Shown here: positions 15,714-24,267 of the stretch, piece by piece
How the letters are laid out: each line of letters begins with the position of its first letter
How positions within the stretch are numbered: position 1 is the first letter of the stretch
Origin: VRUE01 sp963718775
GTDB lineage: Bacteria > Actinomycetota > Thermoleophilia > Solirubrobacterales > 70-9
NCBI GenBank assembly: GCA_963718775.1
Contig: OY970377.1
Coordinates: 1,488,001-1,552,000, forward strand
Reading direction: 5' to 3'
DNA: 64,000 nt
Program-made: the position numbers and the translations under genes
The notes under the pieces: generated by a model
Seen by the model: the letters and a program-made list of their open reading frames with translations, nothing else
What the model was told of the DNA's origin: nothing
Databases searched by the model: none

Positions 15714-17288
15714 GTGGGCGAAAACGTGGCGATGGCGCTGGAGCGAGCGGGAAGGCTGTTCCCCGAACGCGAGGCGGTGGTCGACGGCGACCTGCGCTGG
15801 GCCTACCGAGACCTGCGCTGGCGGGTTGCCGGCTTTGACGCGGCCCTGGACGGGCTCGGCCTGGCGCCGGGCGACGTCGTCGGCGTGCTCGCGCTGAACT
15901 CGGCCGCGCACCTGGTGACGTGGCTCGGCGTGCCGCGCAGTGGCCGCGTGCTCAACGACCTCAACGTCCGGCTGGCGCCGGCGGAGCTGGAGTTCATCCT
16001 CGAAGACTCCGAGGCGCGGGCGCTGCTGGTCGACGACGCCTTCCTGGAGATCGGCCGAGCGCTCGTCGACGCCTGCTCGACGGTCGAGCACCTCGTCTAC
16101 ATGGGCACGGGCGCGACGCCGGATGGCTGTCTCTCCTTCGCCGAGATGATCGAGACCGAGGGTCGTGAGCCCGCCACGCTGGATGCCGACACGATCGCCG
16201 GCATCTTCTACACCGGCGGCACCACTGGGCTGCCGAAGGGCGCGATGCTCACCCACCGCAACCTGGTCGCGAACGCCAAGCAGATGCTGATCGCCTTCGG
16301 GCACACCGCGACGGACACCTACCTGCACGCGGCGCCGATGTTCCACCTCGCGGACGGCGCATCGACGTTCGCGGTGACATGGGTCGGGGCTCGCCACGTA
16401 ATCATCCCGGCCTTCGACCCCGAGCTGTGGCTACGCACGGTCGCCACCGAGCGTGTCACCTGCGCGCTCCTGGTGCCGACGATGGTCAACATGGTCGTCA
16501 ACCACCCCGCCGTCGCCGAGCATGACCTCTCGAGCCTGCGTGAGGCCTGGTACGGCGCCTCGCCGATGCCGGCCGAGTTGCTGCGCCAAGCGATGGAAGT
16601 CATTCCCTGCGATTGGCGCCAGGCATACGGGATGACCGAGGCTGCTCCGCTGGTCACCTCGCTGTCGCCAGAGGACCATCGACGCGGCGCTGCCGGAGAG
16701 GAGCCGTATGCGACGCGGCTACGCTCGGCCGGCGTCCCGGTCGTCGGCGTAGAGGCCGAGGTCCGACGCGCCGATGGCAGCGCGGCTGACTTCGACGAGC
16801 CAGGCGAGATCTGGGTGCGCGGGCCGAACATCATGAAGGGCTACTGGAACCGCCCCGAGGAGACGGCGGCGGCCCTGGACGCCGACGGCTGGTACCACTC
16901 CGGCGACGCCGCCTACCAGGACGCCGATGGCTACCTCTACATCGTCGACCGTGTCAAGGACATGATCATCTCCGGCGGCGAGAACGTCTACTGCATCGAG
17001 GTCGAAAACGCCATCTACGAGCACGCCGGCGTGCTCGAATGCGCCGTCTTCGGCGTCCCCGACGAGCAGTGGGGGGAGCGTGTCCACGCCGCGATCGTGC
17101 TCAAGCCCGAGCACAGCCCCGACGAACGGGCGATCATCGAGCACTGCCGCGTCCTGATCGCCGGCTACAAGCTGCCACGCTCGATCGACTTCCATGACGA
17201 GCCGCTGCCGAAGTCCGGCGCCGGCAAGCTGCTCAAGCGCGAGCTCCGCGAGCCCTACTGGGCAGGCCACGAGCGGCGGGTCTCCTAA
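15714..17288 (+). CDS. AMP-forming acyl-CoA synthetase / fatty-acid-CoA ligase
   Basis: A 524-residue adenylate-forming ligase. P-loop FYTGGTTGLPKGAMLTH near residue 163, AYGMTEAAP, the hinge DGWYHSGDAAYQDADGYLYIVDR, and the C-terminal catalytic context SGAGKLLKRELRE. The GTG at 15714 is selected because GGAGGAGG lies 6 bases upstream; upstream codons belong to the merR tail. It resembles the long-chain or feruloyl-CoA-type ligases common in soil actinobacteria. It lies 41 bp after merR and 12 bp before a tiny membrane protein and is probably expressed independently of the metal genes. Confidence 0.88.
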   Translation: MGENVAMALERAGRLFPEREAVVDGDLRWAYRDLRWRVAGFDAALDGLGLAPGDVVGVLALNSAAHLVTWLGVPRSGRVLNDLNVRLAPAELEFILEDSEARALLVDDAFLEIGRALVDACSTVEHLVYMGTGATPDGCLSFAEMIETEGREPATLDADTIAGIFYTGGTTGLPKGAMLTHRNLVANAKQMLIAFGHTATDTYLHAAPMFHLADGASTFAVTWVGARHVIIPAFDPELWLRTVATERVTCALLVPTMVNMVVNHPAVAEHDLSSLREAWYGASPMPAELLRQAMEVIPCDWRQAYGMTEAAPLVTSLSPEDHRRGAAGEEPYATRLRSAGVPVVGVEAEVRRADGSAADFDEPGEIWVRGPNIMKGYWNRPEETAAALDADGWYHSGDAAYQDADGYLYIVDRVKDMIISGGENVYCIEVENAIYEHAGVLECAVFGVPDEQWGERVHAAIVLKPEHSPDERAIIEHCRVLIAGYKLPRSIDFHDEPLPKSGAGKLLKRELREPYWAGHERRVS

Positions 17289-17300
17289 GCTCCGAACCCG

Positions 17301-17546
17301 GTGGATCAGCTCGTACAGGTCGTCGGGGCGCTGCTCATCTTGAGCGCGTTTGCCGCCGCCCAGTTCGGCGCCATGGATCAGCACTCGCGGACGTACCTCG
17401 TCCTCAACCTGGTCGGCTCGGCGGTCCTCGCCGTGCTCGCCTGGGAGGAAAGCCAGTGGGGCTTCCTGCTGCTCGAGTCGGTCTGGGCGGTGGTCTCGCT
17501 GTGGGGGCTGGTGCAGCTGCGCCGCGGCCAGGCGCTGCCGCGCTAG
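17301..17546 (+). CDS. CBU_0592-like small membrane protein
   Basis: An 81-residue protein with three hydrophobic helices that fits the CBU_0592-like family: VVGALLILSAFAAAQFGAMDQHSRTYLVLNLVGS, then LAVLAWEESQWGFLLLESVWAVVSLWGL. Conserved features of the family (D/Q-x-S near the first loop, LN..GS, WGF.LLE..W...S) are all present. The function is unknown. It starts with GTG 12 bp after the CoA ligase and is probably read with it. The convergent peptidase gene ends 4 bp beyond its stop. Confidence 0.7.
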   Translation: MDQLVQVVGALLILSAFAAAQFGAMDQHSRTYLVLNLVGSAVLAVLAWEESQWGFLLLESVWAVVSLWGLVQLRRGQALPR

Positions 17547-17550
17547 CCCC

Positions 17551-18210
17551 CTAGTGCCCGCTCGCCGAGAAGTGCTGGTAGTCACGCGGCCAGGGCCAGT
17601 TGCCGCCCCACTCCCAGCCGGCGGTGGCGAACGCCTCGGCCGCCGCGCCGCCGACCATGCCGCGCCGGTGGCGTGACCTGTTCGCGAAGGGGGCGCCGGC
17701 CGGCGGCGAGACGTACCCGGAGGCGGTCACGTACGGGTTCTCGATCGGGTTGAGGTCGATCGCCCTGCCGAAGGCGTGTTCGGACCAGACGCCGGGGCTG
17801 CCGGCGACGAAGCGGCAGTTGAAGGCCGAGGTGTTGTCGGCCGCCATGCTGCGGTGGTCGTCGGCGCCGTAGGCGTCGACCAGGCGCATCTGGCGGATCG
17901 GGAAGCGCAGCCGGAAGAGCGAGCGCATCGCGCTCAGCATCGCCGTCGCGGCATCGCGGTTGACGACCAGCCTGCCGCGATGGGCGCGGCCGTCGAACCC
18001 CCAGTGGCTGACGCTGAGCAGGCGCAGGTCGGCGAAGCCGACCGGGCAGCCGCGATGCCAGGAGACGCCGCTCATCCGCCGCCGCGTCTCGGCGTCGATG
18101 CGCTCGGCGCGGCCGTGGAAGGCGGGCCCATCTCCTGCTCGGCCCTCCGCGGCCGGCGTCCAGCTGACGACGGCCGCAAGGAGAAGGACGAGCGCCAGGG
18201 TGGCCTTCAT
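17551..18210 (-). CDS. Exported peptidase M15 family (D-Ala-D-Ala / endolysin-like)
   Basis: A 219-residue secreted protein: an N-terminal signal peptide (MKATLALVLLLAAVVSWTPA) and a zinc peptidase domain of the M15 type. The ligands are visible in SEHAFGRAIDLNP (His145, Asp152) and DYQHF (His213), with the Arg/Ser-rich motif FNCRF before them. M15 enzymes cut peptidoglycan stem peptides. Here a role in wall turnover is the simplest view. The length is normal. It stands alone between convergent and codirectional membrane genes; a 39-residue ORF lies upstream on the same strand. Confidence 0.83.
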   Translation of the reverse strand: MKATLALVLLLAAVVSWTPAAEGRAGDGPAFHGRAERIDAETRRRMSGVSWHRGCPVGFADLRLLSVSHWGFDGRAHRGRLVVNRDAATAMLSAMRSLFRLRFPIRQMRLVDAYGADDHRSMAADNTSAFNCRFVAGSPGVWSEHAFGRAIDLNPIENPYVTASGYVSPPAGAPFANRSRHRRGMVGGAAAEAFATAGWEWGGNWPWPRDYQHFSASGH

Positions 18211-18247
18211 GGCAGCAACCTAGTCGGCGAGCCCGCCAAAGCCGGCC

Positions 18248-18367
18248 TCAGGCGCCCTCGCTGGAACGGTTGCGAAGCGCGTGGACGAGCAGAGCCAGGC
18301 AGACGACCAGCACCGGCGCGAAGGCCGGCAGCGCCATGACGAGGTTGTGATGGGCGAGCGGCAGCAC
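18248..18367 (-). CDS. Possible 39-residue single-span membrane peptide
   Basis: A short frame with GTG start 2 bp after the stop of the large membrane protein: VLPLAHHNLVMALPAFAPVLVV then CLALLVHALRNRSSEGA. One clear hydrophobic helix with a basic C-terminal end. Its position suggests translational coupling. Support rests on spacing, strand and a plausible membrane helix; there is no family match, so it could be chance. Confidence 0.4.
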   Translation of the reverse strand: MLPLAHHNLVMALPAFAPVLVVCLALLVHALRNRSSEGA

Positions 18368-18369
18368 GG

Positions 18370-20208
18370 CTAGACCTGGGTCGCCGGGGCGCCCGGCGCG
18401 GTCGATACATGGGAACGCCTGCTCCGATGTGGGCGGGGCGGGAAGGCCAGCCTGTGCAGGCCCCAGGCCAACAACGCCAGTAGGGAGAGGGCGATGCCGG
18501 CGACGATCGCGTAGGCGACTGTGGTGGTCGCCGCCGAGCCGCCGGTCTTCTCACGCTGCAGGAGCGTCGTCTCGTCGACGAAGGAGCGCGTGAAGGACGC
18601 CCGCGCCGGCACTTCGGCGGCCGGAATGGCGTCGTCGCGGGGCAGGAAGATCGGCAGCGCGGTCAGCGAGTCGCCCTCGTGCAGGCGGGCCATCGCCTTC
18701 CAGTTGCCGTCGACGGGAATCGGCTCGGTCGTCCGGTAGACACCAGGGGCGACCCGCTCCAACGGGTCGACGACGAGGCCGCCACCTTGCCAGGCGGTGA
18801 CGTCGAACCACTCGGCGTCCTCGGCGGCATCGCGCGGGGTCAGCTTCAGGGTCGCGTTCACCTGGCGCTCGCCGCTGCCACCCGCATCGCTGAGGACGAC
18901 GGCACCGCGCACGCCGCGATCGGCGGGTGTGTCGAGGGCGAGGACCGTGGCGACAGCGATGACCGCGGCGCCGACGGTGGCGGCCAGGCGCAGGCCGGGC
19001 CGGCGCCAGCCCGGAGACAGCGAGAGTCGCGTGCCGAGCCATGCCCCGATCACCGAAGCGGCGAGGGCCACGGACAGGCCGGCGACCGCCGCCTCGGGAA
19101 AGAGCGCCGACGGCCAGGGCAGGGGCATCCAGACGTAGGACCAGGCCCACTCGGCGGCGAGGCCGGCGGTGCCGATCCCCAACCCCGACCAGAGCCCGAA
19201 GGCGAGCGGCCGCTCGGCCGGGACTCGCAGCGCCACCGCCTCGACGATCAGCGCCGCGACCACATAGAGGGGGAAGTGCGGGGTCGTCTCGCCGAAGATC
19301 GGGCCGATCAGCAGGGCGAGGGCGCCGCGGGCGAGCAGGAAGAAGGCGACGGCGCCCAGCGCCGCGCCGCGGCCGCCGTAGAGACGGGTGGCGACGAGGC
19401 CGACGCCGGCGGCCAGCATGATCATCATCGGCTCGAAGACGAAGCGGAACTGGGGGACGCCGAAGTCGAACTCGGCCTGGAAGGTCGAGAGGCCGATCAA
19501 GAGGCCGCCGGTCAGGGCGACGGCACGGGCCAGCACCATGTGACGGTGCTCGCCCTCCTCCCAGTCCTCGGAGGTCGCGCGCATACCCTCGACGGTGAGC
19601 ACGGCGATGCCGATCAGGGTCATCGCGGCGCCGCCGATCAGCATCAGGTGGGTCGGCCCCCAGAGCGTCACGTCCTGCCCGAAGAGACGGTGCCAGACGT
19701 CGTCGAGCGGGAAGCCGATCAGCGAGAAGGCGCCGCAGGCGCAGATCAGCACCCCACCGAGCGGCGCGTACCAGTCGGGGCCGAGGCGGATCGCCGAGGC
19801 GCTCGGCCTGCCCTCGGGCAGCACGATCGCGAAGAAGCCCGCGGTGAAGATGCCGAAGAGGCCGGCGAGGATGAAGTAGTGGGCGGGGTTCGCGAGCGGC
19901 CCGGCGTCGCGGCCGACGTCGATGTGGAGCGAGATGTCCCAGTACATGCCGAAGAGCGCGGTGATCAGCGAGCTGGTCGCGATCACGGCCGGGATCGCCG
20001 TCCAGGCCGGATAACCGCTGCGGCGTTCGGCCCAAGCGGCAAGGCGGCGCAGCCAGGCGACCCGGCCGGCGCGGTAGCCGAAGCCGATGTAGAGCAGGGC
20101 AAGCGTCAGCAGGGTGGCGGCAAGCGAAGCGATGACGATCTCGCCGAGCGCGGCTCCGCCGGCGGGGGGCGCCTTGGCGAGCACGGTGGTTGCGAGGCTG
20201 AGGTTCAT
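18370..20208 (-). CDS. Large multi-span membrane protein, function unknown
   Basis: A 612-residue protein with about twelve hydrophobic segments in the first 430 residues (for example EIVIASLAATLLTLALLYIGF, LITALFGMYWDISLHIDVGRDAGPLANPAHYFILAGLFGI, WGPTHLMLIGGAAMTLIGIAVL). An extracytoplasmic beta-type domain follows (about 440-560), then a last membrane helix (TTTVAYAIVAGIALSLLALLAWGL). The early charged/His-rich membrane region (HIDVGRD, HYF, FPLDDVWHRLFG) is notable and could bind a metal or heme. No family was recognised. The ATG at 20208 has GAGG seven bases upstream and is preferred over an ATG at 20214. The divergent MerR gene suggests its regulator. Confidence 0.65.
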   Translation of the reverse strand: MNLSLATTVLAKAPPAGGAALGEIVIASLAATLLTLALLYIGFGYRAGRVAWLRRLAAWAERRSGYPAWTAIPAVIATSSLITALFGMYWDISLHIDVGRDAGPLANPAHYFILAGLFGIFTAGFFAIVLPEGRPSASAIRLGPDWYAPLGGVLICACGAFSLIGFPLDDVWHRLFGQDVTLWGPTHLMLIGGAAMTLIGIAVLTVEGMRATSEDWEEGEHRHMVLARAVALTGGLLIGLSTFQAEFDFGVPQFRFVFEPMMIMLAAGVGLVATRLYGGRGAALGAVAFFLLARGALALLIGPIFGETTPHFPLYVVAALIVEAVALRVPAERPLAFGLWSGLGIGTAGLAAEWAWSYVWMPLPWPSALFPEAAVAGLSVALAASVIGAWLGTRLSLSPGWRRPGLRLAATVGAAVIAVATVLALDTPADRGVRGAVVLSDAGGSGERQVNATLKLTPRDAAEDAEWFDVTAWQGGGLVVDPLERVAPGVYRTTEPIPVDGNWKAMARLHEGDSLTALPIFLPRDDAIPAAEVPARASFTRSFVDETTLLQREKTGGSAATTTVAYAIVAGIALSLLALLAWGLHRLAFPPRPHRSRRSHVSTAPGAPATQV

Positions 20209-20255
20209 GAGCATCCTCTTCGGATAGACGACAAGTTCATGGTTCCCTTTAAACC

Positions 20256-20275
20256 GTTACCTCAAACGAGGTTAC
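20256..20275. promoter_or_regulatory. Inverted repeat between divergent membrane-protein and MerR genes
   Basis: GTTACCTC-AAAC-GAGGTTAC is a near-perfect inverted repeat (7 of 8 paired), 22 bp upstream of the MerR-family start and 48 bp from the divergent membrane-protein start. It is a good candidate for the MerR-family operator. Confidence 0.5.
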
Positions 20276-20297
20276 AAAGAGAAGGTAGCATTGCCCC

Positions 20298-21065
20298 ATG
20301 GCAACCGCTGACAAGCCGGACCAGACGGCCTCAGAGGAGCACGCCGAGCTGACCGTCGAGCAGCTCGCCTACGAGACCGGCATGTCGGTCCGCAACATCC
20401 GCAACCACCAGTCGCGCGGCCTGCTCCCCCCTCCCGAGGTGCGGGCGCGGATCGGCTACTACGGGCCCGACCACGTCGCCCGCCTGAGGCTGATTCAGGA
20501 GATGCAGGCGGAGGGCTTCAAGCTGAGCGCGATCGAACGGATGATGGGCGAGCACGGCGGCGACGCCGACCGCTTCGTCGGCCTACGCCAGGCGGTCACG
20601 GCCCCCTTCACGAGCGAGGCGCCGGAGGTGCTGACCCGCGATGAGCTGGCCGAGCGCTTCGGCACCGACGACGACAGGCTGCTCGCCAAGGCGCAGAAGC
20701 TGGGCCTGCTGGTAGCGCTCGGCGAGGAACGCTTCGAAGCGCCGAGCCCGGCGCTCCTGCGCGCCGCCGAAGACGTGCTCAAACAGGGCATCCCCCTCGC
20801 CTCTGCGCTGGCCGTGATCGAGAAGCTCAACCGCAACTCCAAGTCCTCGGCGCGCGCCTTCACCAAGCTCTTCCTCGAGGACCTCTGGAAGCCCTTCGAC
20901 GAAGCCGGCCGCCCCGAGGAGCGCTGGCCGGAGATCACCGAGGCGGTCGAGCAGCTGCGCCCGCTCGCCTTCGAGGCGCTCAACGCCACCTTCCGACTGA
21001 CCCTCACCGCCGAGATCGAGAAGGCCTTCGGCGAAGTGCTCGAACGACGCAAGAAGAAGGGTTAG
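20298..21065 (+). CDS. MerR-family regulator with long C-terminal domain
   Basis: A 255-residue regulator. The HTH is LTVEQLAYETGMSVRNIRNHQSRGLLPPPEVRARIGYY (about residues 18-55), with R-N-H-Q-S-R-G in place of the usual RYYE, which marks a subgroup of actinobacterial MerR proteins. The next 180 residues are helical (TRDELAERFGTDDDRLLAKAQKLGLL ... AKSLFLEDLWKPFD-like) with no Cys, so metal sensing is unlikely. It diverges from the large membrane protein at 18370-20208 with an inverted repeat between them and probably controls it. Confidence 0.8.
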   Translation: MATADKPDQTASEEHAELTVEQLAYETGMSVRNIRNHQSRGLLPPPEVRARIGYYGPDHVARLRLIQEMQAEGFKLSAIERMMGEHGGDADRFVGLRQAVTAPFTSEAPEVLTRDELAERFGTDDDRLLAKAQKLGLLVALGEERFEAPSPALLRAAEDVLKQGIPLASALAVIEKLNRNSKSSARAFTKLFLEDLWKPFDEAGRPEERWPEITEAVEQLRPLAFEALNATFRLTLTAEIEKAFGEVLERRKKKG

Positions 21066-21068
21066 ACC

Positions 21069-21740
21069 TCAGCCGAAGTCGAGGACGCGGAAGCGGGTCG
21101 AGTCGATGCGGGAGTCCTGGGTGCAGTCTCCGTTGGATGTGGTCCTCGCGGTCAAGTGGTTAGTGACTGCGGTGACGGGGTCGATCTGGGGCTGGGCGCC
21201 GACGTTCTGTTCGACCTGCTGGAGCGTCGTCGAGTTGGTCGAGACTTCGCCACCGCCTACCTGTTTGCCGTTGAGGTTGATCTCGAAGAACACCTGGCAG
21301 GAACCGCCGCCGGAGCCGTCGTAGGCAAGCGTCGCTGCGGCGCCGCCGAAGACGACCTCGATCTGGCCTGGATGCTGGGTCCAGGTGCTATTGCCGATCG
21401 GATAGGGAACGGGTTCTCCCGTCGTCAGAGCAGCCGAGCCGCCGGTGGGGCTGGCGGCGTAGAAGACTGGGAACTGCAGGTTCGAGGGAGCGACCGCGCC
21501 GGCGCCGATCTGCTTCGAGCCGACCGCGCCATCGGAGATCTGGTTGCTGCGCACCGCGCCCACGGCAAGCTTGCCGCTGACGATCGCCCGCTTGAAGACG
21601 TCGGAAGTGCGAACCGCTCCCGGAGCGATGTCACCCGACTTGATCGTGTTCGCCGCATAGGCGACGCCGCCACCAAGGGCGAGAAAGAGAGCGAGGGTCG
21701 CGACGATGTTTGCGTAGCTGAGGCGAGGTCTTTTTGGCAT
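21069..21740 (-). CDS. Exported protein with SYAN...ALFLAL signal and GDIAPGAV repeats
   Basis: A 223-residue secreted protein. It has a distinctive N-terminus (MPKRPRLSYANIVATLALFL...) acting as signal peptide. A ladder of short repeats of about ten residues follows (KSGDIAPGAVRTSDV, VSGKLAVGAVRSNQI, SDGAVGSKQIGAGAVAPSNL), then a globular part with two Cys likely to form a disulfide (GGGSCQVFFEI, GDCTQDSR). The protein at 63109-63813 has the same architecture. I know this as a multi-copy surface-protein class in Solirubrobacterales-type genomes; its function is unknown. The ATG at 21740 has GGGAG just upstream and skips 13 upstream codons. Confidence 0.75.
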   Translation of the reverse strand: MPKRPRLSYANIVATLALFLALGGGVAYAANTIKSGDIAPGAVRTSDVFKRAIVSGKLAVGAVRSNQISDGAVGSKQIGAGAVAPSNLQFPVFYAASPTGGSAALTTGEPVPYPIGNSTWTQHPGQIEVVFGGAAATLAYDGSGGGSCQVFFEINLNGKQVGGGEVSTNSTTLQQVEQNVGAQPQIDPVTAVTNHLTARTTSNGDCTQDSRIDSTRFRVLDFG

Positions 21741-21839
21741 GCGCTCCCATTCGCTGGGAGGAACCTCGCCGCCTCCCACCGGAAGACATCTAGAGCGGAA
21801 TGACTTGTCAACCGCTCTTGTCCATTTGGGTAGACCCTC

Positions 21840-22094
21840 CTAGGGCCGCTGCTTGCCGCGCTCGTCGCGGCGGTGGCGACGGACCAGCGGGGCGACGTAG
21901 CCGATCAGAGCGCCGATCGCGACGGCGGCCAGCAGGGTGACGATGAGCGGCGCATCGACGGTGACGAAAAGGACGTCGACCCGGACCTGCTGAGAGTTCT
22001 GCAGCGCGACGATGATGACGAGGGCGACCAGGACGCCGACGATCCAGGCGCGCCAATTGGTCTGTTTGCTCTCCTTGGCCACGGTCACGTTCAT
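21840..22094 (-). CDS. LapA-domain (DUF1049) membrane protein
   Basis: An 84-residue protein with two membrane helices: WRAWIVGVLVALVIIVALQNSQQVRVDVLFVTVDAPLIVTLLAAVAIGALIGYVAPL and a basic tail RRHRRDERGKQ. The NSQQVRVDVLF.....PL pattern is the LapA/DUF1049 signature. In proteobacteria LapA takes part in LPS export; in actinobacteria the function is unknown. Its ATG is only 16 bp from the GTG of the divergent methyltransferase, so the two promoters must overlap each other's coding starts or give leaderless messages. Confidence 0.78.
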   Translation of the reverse strand: MNVTVAKESKQTNWRAWIVGVLVALVIIVALQNSQQVRVDVLFVTVDAPLIVTLLAAVAIGALIGYVAPLVRRHRRDERGKQRP

Positions 22095-22110
22095 CCTAGA
22101 GTGGACCGCC

Positions 22111-22893
22111 GTGAGCGAACCGATCTACGACCGGATCGGGAGCGGCTACAGCAGCTCCCGCCGTGGCGACCCGAAGATCGCCGCGCAGATAGAGAAGGCG
22201 CTGGGCGATGCCGACTCGATCCTCAACGTCGGCGCCGGCAGTGGCTCCTATGAGCCGGCCGGCCGCGAGGTGACCGCCGTCGAGCCTTCGCGGGAGATGA
22301 TCGCCCAGCGGCCCAGCGACGCGGCGCCCGTGGTCCAGGCGAGCGCCGAGCGGCTGCCCTTCCCCGACGACAGCTTCGACGCGACGATGGCGATCGTCAG
22401 CGACCACCACTGGGCCGACCGCGAGGCCGGCCTCGGCGAGATGCTCCGCGTGGCGCGACGCCGCGTCCTCCTCCTCAACGCCGACCCGAGCCTGGCGCCG
22501 CGCTTCTGGCTGACCCGCGACTACCTGCCGGGGTTCGCCGGCCTGATCCCCGGGCAGTACCGGTATCCGGGCTTTTGGACCGCGGAGCTTCAACTGCTGC
22601 TGGGCGAGCTGGAGCTGCACCCGGTGCCGGTGCCGCACGACTGCCGCGACGGCTTCTACCAGGCCTACTGGCGCCGCCCCTACGCCTACCTCGAGCAGCG
22701 GGTCCGAGACAGCATCTCGGTCTTCCACCGGCTTCCGGAAGCGGAAATCTCCAGCGCGGTGGACCGTCTACGACGTGACCTAGAGGACGGCAGCTGGGAG
22801 GAGCGCTACGTCGGCCTCAGCGGCAAGCCGGAGCTCGACGTCGGGCTACGGCTGGTGGTCGCCGAGCTCGATCAGGACCCGGCGAGCCGGTAG
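22111..22893 (+). CDS. SAM-dependent methyltransferase (class I)
   Basis: A 260-residue Rossmann-fold methyltransferase: motif I ILNVGAGSGSYEPAGREVTAVEPSREMIAQR, motif II/III ASAERLPFPDDSFDATMAIVSDHHW, as in the UbiE/COQ5 group. The substrate is unknown. The GTG at 22111 (VSEPIYDRIGSGYS) is chosen because homologs typically begin with a Y-D-x-I-x-x-x-Y segment about 30 residues before motif I; the longer upstream frame overlaps lapA and is not homologous in look. Its 3' end overlaps the convergent HTH gene by 22 bases. Confidence 0.8.
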   Translation: MSEPIYDRIGSGYSSSRRGDPKIAAQIEKALGDADSILNVGAGSGSYEPAGREVTAVEPSREMIAQRPSDAAPVVQASAERLPFPDDSFDATMAIVSDHHWADREAGLGEMLRVARRRVLLLNADPSLAPRFWLTRDYLPGFAGLIPGQYRYPGFWTAELQLLLGELELHPVPVPHDCRDGFYQAYWRRPYAYLEQRVRDSISVFHRLPEAEISSAVDRLRRDLEDGSWEERYVGLSGKPELDVGLRLVVAELDQDPASR

Positions 22894-23207
22894 AGCCGTT
22901 TCCAGGTACCGCGCACCTTCTGTTTGCCCACTCGCTTGAGGACGCCCCAGCGGGCGAGCGTGACCACGTGGTAGGAGATCGCCGAGGTGCTTAACGTCGC
23001 GTCGAAGACCTGCTCGAGCTCAGAGGCCGACAACGGCCGGTCGATCCAGCGCATCGCTTCGATGACCAGGACCTTGGTGGGGTGGACGGCGAGCGGGACG
23101 AGCGCGGCCCAGTCGACCGGCCCGTCCCCGCTGATCGCCGCCTCTCCCCCGGGCCCTGGTTGAGAGCTCGATGCGGGCTGGCGTGGTTTTGCGGGCTCTT
23201 TGCGCAT
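22872..23207 (-). CDS. Winged-helix (ArsR-like) DNA-binding protein
   Basis: A 111-residue protein whose C-terminal 80 residues form an ArsR-like winged helix: VDWAALVPLAVHPTKVLVIEAMRWIDRPLSASELEQVF, STSAISYHVVTLARWGVLKRV. The N-terminus is Pro/Ser-rich and low-complexity. The ATG at 23207 (MRKEPAKP) is the most plausible; a longer frame to 23270 exists. No effector-type Cys is present. Its target is unknown. It overlaps the methyltransferase tail convergently. Confidence 0.65.
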   Translation of the reverse strand: MRKEPAKPRQPASSSQPGPGGEAAISGDGPVDWAALVPLAVHPTKVLVIEAMRWIDRPLSASELEQVFDATLSTSAISYHVVTLARWGVLKRVGKQKVRGTWKRLYRLAGS

Positions 23208-23382
23208 GGGGAGGCGATGGCTGCGCCCCGGACGGCGGGTTGTGTGTGGCTCCGCCGCCCGGGGCGCCAAGTTCAGATCTGCCCGACTTGCTGACAGGCC
23301 GGACGGTCATCCAATCTTGAGTGATGAACAGTTTCAGATCGGTACGGGCGAAGCAACCCGAATTTCGTTACCGGTCATTTTT

Positions 23383-24021
23383 TTATGTTCCGAAATATCC
23401 GCCGTCTGGTCTCCCAGGCCGGCCTCGCTCAAAGCCCAGGAAACCCACAACGGTCGTGGTGCCGGTCTCCCCCGACTTAGCCATGCGGTTGGCCGCTTTC
23501 GCGTGAATCTTCTGCGCCCCTTTCCATGAGGCAATCAGGTGCGCGTGCATTTCCCGCTCGCCTTCGGCGTCAAGGTTCGGGGCATCCCACATCACGCACA
23601 CGGGGTCGTCGTGATCCATTTTCCCGTTCCGGTACGAGGACACGGTCTCCGCCAGGATTCCTTGGACGATTGCGCCAGCCACGTCGTGCTGTTCCTCGAT
23701 TGACAGCTCGCGAGCAACCTCGTCGGAGATCACCGGCAGAACAACGGCGCGATAGACGGGCTTCCTGTAGTTGCCCACCATCTTGTAGCCCGCCCACTCA
23801 ATGCAACCGGAGTCATATAGATCACGTATGTGGTTGCGGACGTTCTTTACGTCCTCGCCGATCATGTCGGCGACCTCACCCGCGCTGAATTCGCCTTCGT
23901 GAAAGATCGCAAGCGCTTCGACCCTGATCCAGTGGTTGACGGAGTGGGGCAGCGCATCGTCTGGCTTTCGCGTGCGCTGCTTGAGTGGCTTTCGCCCAAG
24001 ATCCAATGTTCCCTGGTTCAA
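23383..24021 (-). CDS. Winged-helix regulator-like protein, function unknown
   Basis: A 212-residue protein. Residues about 24-90 form a winged helix (NHWIRVEALAIFHEGEFSAGEVADMIGEDVKNVRNHIRDLYDSGCIEW). The C-terminal half is helical and hydrophilic (EEQHDVAGAIVQGILAETVSSYRNG) with no known domain. The TTG at 24021 follows GGAGG by seven bases and is preferred over an upstream TTG at 24054. Its third-codon bias is weaker and its AT content higher than the core genes around it, which fits an acquired gene. It begins the accessory stretch that runs to about 24.8 kb. Confidence 0.65.
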   Translation of the reverse strand: MNQGTLDLGRKPLKQRTRKPDDALPHSVNHWIRVEALAIFHEGEFSAGEVADMIGEDVKNVRNHIRDLYDSGCIEWAGYKMVGNYRKPVYRAVVLPVISDEVARELSIEEQHDVAGAIVQGILAETVSSYRNGKMDHDDPVCVMWDAPNLDAEGEREMHAHLIASWKGAQKIHAKAANRMAKSGETGTTTVVGFLGFERGRPGRPDGGYFGT

Positions 24022-24196
24022 CGCCGGTCCTCCAATCAAGTACTGCCTCGTCAATCAGTAGCACCCGAGCATAGAGACTGCGTGGCGCCCCGAGGTTTGT
24101 GCGGTCACGAAAATCTCAGCGGTCATAATTTCTTACCCTCTCTCTCCCGCCCCGGCATAAGGCCGGGAGCTGACGAGCGGGAGGGAGGTGAGCCGG

Positions 24197-24256
24197 GTGA
24201 CGATCACGCCTGTGGAAACAGTCGTGCCGCTGCTGCACATCTTTAAGCAGCGCTAG
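24197..24256 (+). CDS. Candidate 19-residue micro-ORF A
   Basis: GTG start with a full-length Shine-Dalgarno GGAGGTGA five bases upstream, then VTITPVETVVPLLHIFKQR and TAG. It shares start context (GGTGAGC..., then ACGATCA) and seven of 19 residues (T2, I3, V6, V9, P11, K17, Q18) with the ORF at 24458-24517, which has the same length. Two such ORFs with good ribosome-binding sites are unlikely by chance. The stretch otherwise holds no gene. It could be a leader peptide, a secreted signal or a toxin-like peptide; the function is unknown. Confidence 0.5.
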   Translation: MTITPVETVVPLLHIFKQR

Positions 24257-24267
24257 GCACGGCATAG

